Shown here one piece after another: positions 56,631 to 64,000 of a DNA stretch of 64,000 bases; the stretch's first letter is position 1, and each line of letters opens with the position of its first letter. The stretch covers positions 2,854,501-2,918,500 of the forward strand of contig NC_089447.1 in NCBI RefSeq assembly GCF_026210795.1, in the 5' to 3' direction. Origin of the DNA: Rhizophagus irregularis. Its lineage: Eukaryota > Glomeromycota > Glomeromycetes > Glomerales > Glomeraceae. Both the position numbers and the translations under genes were made by a program. Under the pieces are notes generated by a model. It ran no database searches. It was not told the DNA's origin and worked only from the letters and a program-made list of their open reading frames with translations.

Positions 56631-58113
56631 TTATTGATTTCCTTCATTAAATTGAATAACTGCGTATTTTCCAGAATACATCCAATCTGCTTCTAAAGCG
56701 GATAACCTTTCTTCAATTCCTTCGGGTAACCCGACAATAACATCCGCTTTACTAGTACGAAGTGCTAAAATAGGCGGAGCAGATTTTTCAGTAGCAAAAA
56801 GTCCAATCGCTTCTTTGAATGGAGTGGTAGTTGGCCATTTACAATCATAAACTAATTTACGGTAATTTAAATCACCCTTAAAAATTACTAATGAAGATTT
56901 GGAAATATCAGTAAATAATTCAGGCGCTTGTTCTTTAAGATGCCAATAAGAATAAGGAGATGTCCAGAAATAATCTGATTTAAGAATCCATTTATTATTT
57001 TCAATATATTCTTGCCATCTTTTTGCTAATTTTTCAAGATATATCTTTTCATCGGAGGATGCAGATAAAGAACCATTTTTTAATGAACTAAGTAACAAAT
57101 TAAAATCATTTGACGTTGTATCTGAAACAAACCATGGAATTGCTTTGATATGCAAGTAAATTTCGGATGCATAACCAACTTGAATTAACCAATCAGCAAA
57201 TATCAAATCTCCGTATAATTCAAATCCTACATACAAAAGATAAATTAAAAGGATTTTCTTAAAATGAAGGTTTAATAAAGTAAGTAATTTCATACCAGCA
57301 TTGTCAAGAACAAAATCAATTCTCTTTTGTTGATAATGAGAGAGCTTATTCCATAATTTTTCCAAATCATTCACTAAAATTTTATTTTCTGATTGTTCCA
57401 ATGCTTTAGCATCGATACTTTGTAATTTATTTATATCATTATAATTTAGATTAGTTAATAATGATAAATCAGTAGCATTTCCCCATAAGCTTATTTGAGC
57501 TAATTCATGAAATAATATCTTTTTGTCATGATTTTGATTAGAAATTAATTCATCAATACGTTTTGCAAGCTCAATTATAGCTGCAAAAGATGCTTTAATT
57601 ATTTCTTCCTTTTGTCGAAAAAAAGGATCATAATTACGCCAATACTTAGTTTTTGCCAATATGGAACGAATCCTACGATATAAATAACATTCAGTGAAAA
57701 GCCATGAAGCTGAATACCAATTTTCTTCTTTGAAATATCTAGTAAACACTTCATTATATGTATTAATATCTGGTTCCCCATCATCTTCGATTGGTCTAAT
57801 CATTAGAGGAAAAAAATCGAATTAAAGAAATTTATGGTGTTAGATAAAAAAAATTTTTAACATACGTTAATTGCCTCTTTCGTTGCATTTCGTATTTTAA
57901 TAAAGCTATAGAATCCATGATATCTTTCCCTTCTTTCGCTTTTTCGGGTTCTTTTGAAGTATCAATATCATGACGGGTTTTGTAGATATCGTCAATAGCT
58001 TTTGTAATAATAATTGGCCACCTATAAGTTGTACTTGTAAAAGCAAAACTTTTTTCGTCTGTGGCTTTAAGAGCTGGACGAGGAGGATTTGCCGGAGTTA
58101 TTGGTGAAGTCAT
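56631..58113 (-). CDS. ARMT1: DUF89 / ARMT1-type damage-control phosphatase
   Basis: Three exons (58113-57866, 57795-57296, 57226-56631) join in phase to 447 aa, the usual length of subfamily III DUF89 proteins. Recognisable blocks are TYRWPIIITKAIDDIYKTRH, ENWYSASWLFTECYLYRRIR, the metal-site motif DFVLDNAGFELYGDLIFADW with its Asp-Asn pair (rebuilt across intron 2), WTSPYSYWHLKEQAPELF, FKGDLNYRKLVYDCKWP and LALRTSKADVIVGL. Family members are metal-dependent phosphatases acting on reactive sugar phosphates such as fructose-1-phosphate. The human homologue ARMT1 was also reported to methylate PCNA carboxyls. All expected metal ligands are present, so the enzyme looks active. Confidence 0.92.
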
Positions 58114-58929
58114 AAAGTTTTTAGAAAAAATCGAGTTATGTTACATGTGATAATTATGCGATTAGATTCTGATAAAAAAAATTAAGGTTAGAGGGGACAA
58201 TAAGATAAATGAAATGTGACAAAAGTGAAATGTCCGCTTTCTCTGTTTTTTAACTATTTAATCATTTTAAAGTAGTAACTTTTATAATAGGCGACCCGTT
58301 ACAGGATCAGTAACAGCGAAAAAAGGTTAGAATACATGGTAAAATATGTATATCACACAGGAACGAATCAGCTTGTTTAGCACGTGATAGAAAGGCAGTT
58401 CCTTGTATGAAATCAATCTTTTTCATGGCGTAATCAATATAAATCAGTTTGATGACCCAAAAAAAAAATGAATTAGTGTAATTTCTTAGTAATAAAACCA
58501 TTTCTTTATTTGGTATAATCAAGTTTTCTTCTCACGGATGAACTTGATATACGACAATATTATTTAAATAATACAGCGAAATTTATATCATTGTTTGAAA
58601 GGGAAAAAAATTATACGGTAGAATTTTACCCGCAACGGAATTTTTTGCAAAGTGACATCACGTTTATACCTTATTAGACGAGGGTTATTCATTAAATCAG
58701 GACTAAACCGATTAATAGATCTACATAATTTTTTTTCCTATTTATATTCAACTCGATTTGAACTCTTTCTTCTATGGCGTTTTGCTCGTTAACTGACTAT
58801 AAATTATAAAAACTTTTCTTAAAATAAGATAATGCATTATATATAACAGATAATAAATAATAATTCACATAAAAAAACAAACCAAATAATAATAGAAAAA
58901 TAAATAAAAGGAACAATTAATTTATTATT
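58114..58929. other. divergent promoter region, ARMT1 / AUR1
   Basis: About 800 bp. A GCACGTGA site lies at 58379-58386 and a small hairpin 'gttac-aggatca-gtaac' near 58297-58313. No gene seen. Confidence 0.45.
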
Positions 58930-60156
58930 ATGCCAGTTTTCTTTATCGAAGCAAGTTTCCTTAAGAACTTACAATGGAAATCTTTTTGGTTACGTTTTAC
59001 AAAACGATTTATTCCACCAAGATTACATTATTATTCATGGACAATTTATGACATTCAATACGTATTTTTATTAATTTTAGGGGTATTTCTTTTTTATATA
59101 ATTGGAACTCCAGGAATTTTCTTGAAGCTTTTAATAGTTTGTATTTTTGCAATTGGACTTTATTTTCCAGTTCCCCGAAAATTTTTTTTGCCTTTTCTTC
59201 CTATAGCAAGTTGGTTAGTATTATTTTATTCATGTAGATTTATTCCGGGAGCAAATAGACCTCATATTTATGTTTCGGTTTTGCCAGCATTAGAAAATAT
59301 TTTATATGGAGATAATTTATCAGTTATTATAGCTAAACATACTAACACTGTTAAAGATTTACTAGCATGGTTACCTTATGGAGTAATACATTTTACATTA
59401 CCGTTCTTAACAAGTGCAGGATTATGGTGGTATGGACCACCAGGTATTTTACCAGTATTTTCAAAATCGTTTGGATATATGAATCTTGCAGGAGTTTTAA
59501 CACAATTAGTTTTTCCATGTTCTCCTCCATGGTATGAATATACGTATGGAATGAACACACCAGCAGAATATACAATGCCTGGTCATCCAGGCGGATTGGC
59601 TCGTATAGATAAATTATTCGGAACAGACACTTATACAAAGACATTTAGTGGATCTCCAATGGTATTTGGAGCATTTCCATCACTTCATTCTGGATGTGCG
59701 ATAATCCAAGCATTGTTTATTTCACACGTTATTCCAAAGTCTAAACCGTTTGGCTTTGCTTATGTCATGTGGATATGGTGGGCTTGTATGTATTTAACTC
59801 ACCATTACATGGTTGATTTAGTTGGTGGTGGTTTTTATGCTGTCGTTGCATTTTGGTGTGCATGGGATTATTTACCTTCTGTGAACAAACATTGTAGGAA
59901 TCGTTGGGATTATATCAAAGAAAAGAATAGTGTTTTATTAACTACTGATAATATTAATGATAATGATAATTTACTATTTGATTCATCTAAATTTAATAAT
60001 AACGATGAATATGAAATAGAAATAGCAACTACTATTAGCGAAGGGACTGATTTAGCTGCTTTAACAAATAGTGAAAGTTCATCTAAAAGTAATACTTCAA
60101 TAGATACAATAGGTCAATCTTTTCATGAGATAAAACTTCATTCTTCTAATTTATAA
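58930..60156 (+). CDS. AUR1: inositol phosphorylceramide synthase catalytic subunit (Aur1)
   Basis: Single-exon ORF of 408 aa with at least six hydrophobic segments. It opens with a cytosolic stretch (FWLRFTKRFIPPRLHYYSWT) and has the Aur1 blocks SCRFIPGANRPHIYVSVLPA, LENILYGDNL, and GYMNLAGVLTQLVFPCSPPW followed by YEYTYG. The PAP2-type catalytic motifs are PSLHSG at residues 250-255 and HHYMVDLVGG at 291-300, giving the His-His-Asp triad. The enzyme transfers phosphoinositol from phosphatidylinositol to ceramide in the Golgi, an essential fungal sphingolipid step and the target of aureobasidin A. The C-terminal tail after residue about 320 is Asn/Asp/Ser-rich and disordered. An intact, conserved copy, and good evidence for a fungal host. 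Confidence 0.96.
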   Translation: MPVFFIEASFLKNLQWKSFWLRFTKRFIPPRLHYYSWTIYDIQYVFLLILGVFLFYIIGTPGIFLKLLIVCIFAIGLYFPVPRKFFLPFLPIASWLVLFYSCRFIPGANRPHIYVSVLPALENILYGDNLSVIIAKHTNTVKDLLAWLPYGVIHFTLPFLTSAGLWWYGPPGILPVFSKSFGYMNLAGVLTQLVFPCSPPWYEYTYGMNTPAEYTMPGHPGGLARIDKLFGTDTYTKTFSGSPMVFGAFPSLHSGCAIIQALFISHVIPKSKPFGFAYVMWIWWACMYLTHHYMVDLVGGGFYAVVAFWCAWDYLPSVNKHCRNRWDYIKEKNSVLLTTDNINDNDNLLFDSSKFNNNDEYEIEIATTISEGTDLAALTNSESSSKSNTSIDTIGQSFHEIKLHSSNL

Positions 60157-60280
60157 TAAATAATAATAATTGTATTTCTATGTATGTATAAATATATATT
60201 GAAAAAAAATTAAATAAATAAATAAACAAATAAATAAATAAATAAATAAATATATTTTATATTATTTATATTATTACAAA
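60157..60280. repeat. (AAAT)n tract between convergent AUR1 and BEACH genes
   Basis: 'aaataaataaataaa' repeats at about 60210-60252 lie in the 124-bp gap between the two convergent stop codons. Confidence 0.8.

Positions 60281-64000
<3,720 letters not shown>

Overview
This 64-kb window reads as nuclear DNA of a filamentous, early-diverging fungus. It is very A+T-rich with long homopolymer and TA tracts between genes. Most genes are split by short GT...AG introns, often 50-150 bases. The gene set is fungal: AUR1 inositol-phosphorylceramide synthase, a MATA-type HMG-box protein, Icp55, Rrg9, Rsa3 and a Ran1-like kinase. Composition, intron style and the HMG-box gene suggest an arbuscular mycorrhizal fungus (Glomeromycotina, Rhizophagus-like); that placement is an inference.

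Layout. 1-1675 (-): 5' part of a VPS54-like GARP subunit, running off the left edge. 2593-4749 (-): a tau/MAP2/MAP4-type microtubule-binding protein with seven repeats, the most unexpected gene here. 6109-7603 (-): an MscS-type mechanosensitive channel. 8076-8995 (+): an Asp-rich DUF7721-like protein. 9093-10195 (-): Rrg9/neugrin. 10815-12785 (+): PIF1 helicase. 13149-14561 (+): Dsk2/ubiquilin. 15184-16149 (+): HMG-box protein. 16150-22216: a 6-kb gene-free, low-complexity stretch. 22217-24405 (+): Ran1-like kinase. 25265-27628 (+): DDX59-like DEAD-box helicase. 27843-31120 (-): membrane-anchored amidohydrolase. 31906-32605 (-): a broken SRPBCC gene with a duplicated 5' end. 33234-39004 (-): XRN1 in 21 exons. 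40776-42948 (+): an unknown coiled-coil protein. 44760-46545 (+): PKA catalytic subunit. 47718-49171: a retroposon and a MITE. 49946-52532 (-): Icp55. 52935-54277 (+): sorbitol dehydrogenase-type enzyme. 54379-55475 (+): METTL6-like tRNA methyltransferase, converging on Rsa3 (55480-56410, -). 56631-58113 (-): ARMT1/DUF89. 58930-60156 (+): AUR1. 60281-64000 (-): 3' part of a BEACH-WD40-FYVE gene.

The genes do not form a pathway cluster; this is an ordinary eukaryotic neighbourhood of independent, mostly housekeeping genes. Recurrent themes are mitochondrial upkeep (Rrg9, Icp55, possibly PIF1), RNA metabolism (XRN1, DDX59, METTL6, Rsa3), trafficking and proteostasis (VPS54, Dsk2, BEACH protein) and signalling (PKA, Ran1-like kinase). 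An 8-bp palindrome TCACGTGA recurs 80-295 bp upstream of several plus-strand genes.

Most exon chains below were checked by reading phase across each junction, and the totals divide evenly into codons. The exceptions are VPS54, where the junction is unresolved, the SRPBCC pseudogene, and the BEACH gene, where only the last exon was measured. No database search was possible; family calls come from recognised motifs.
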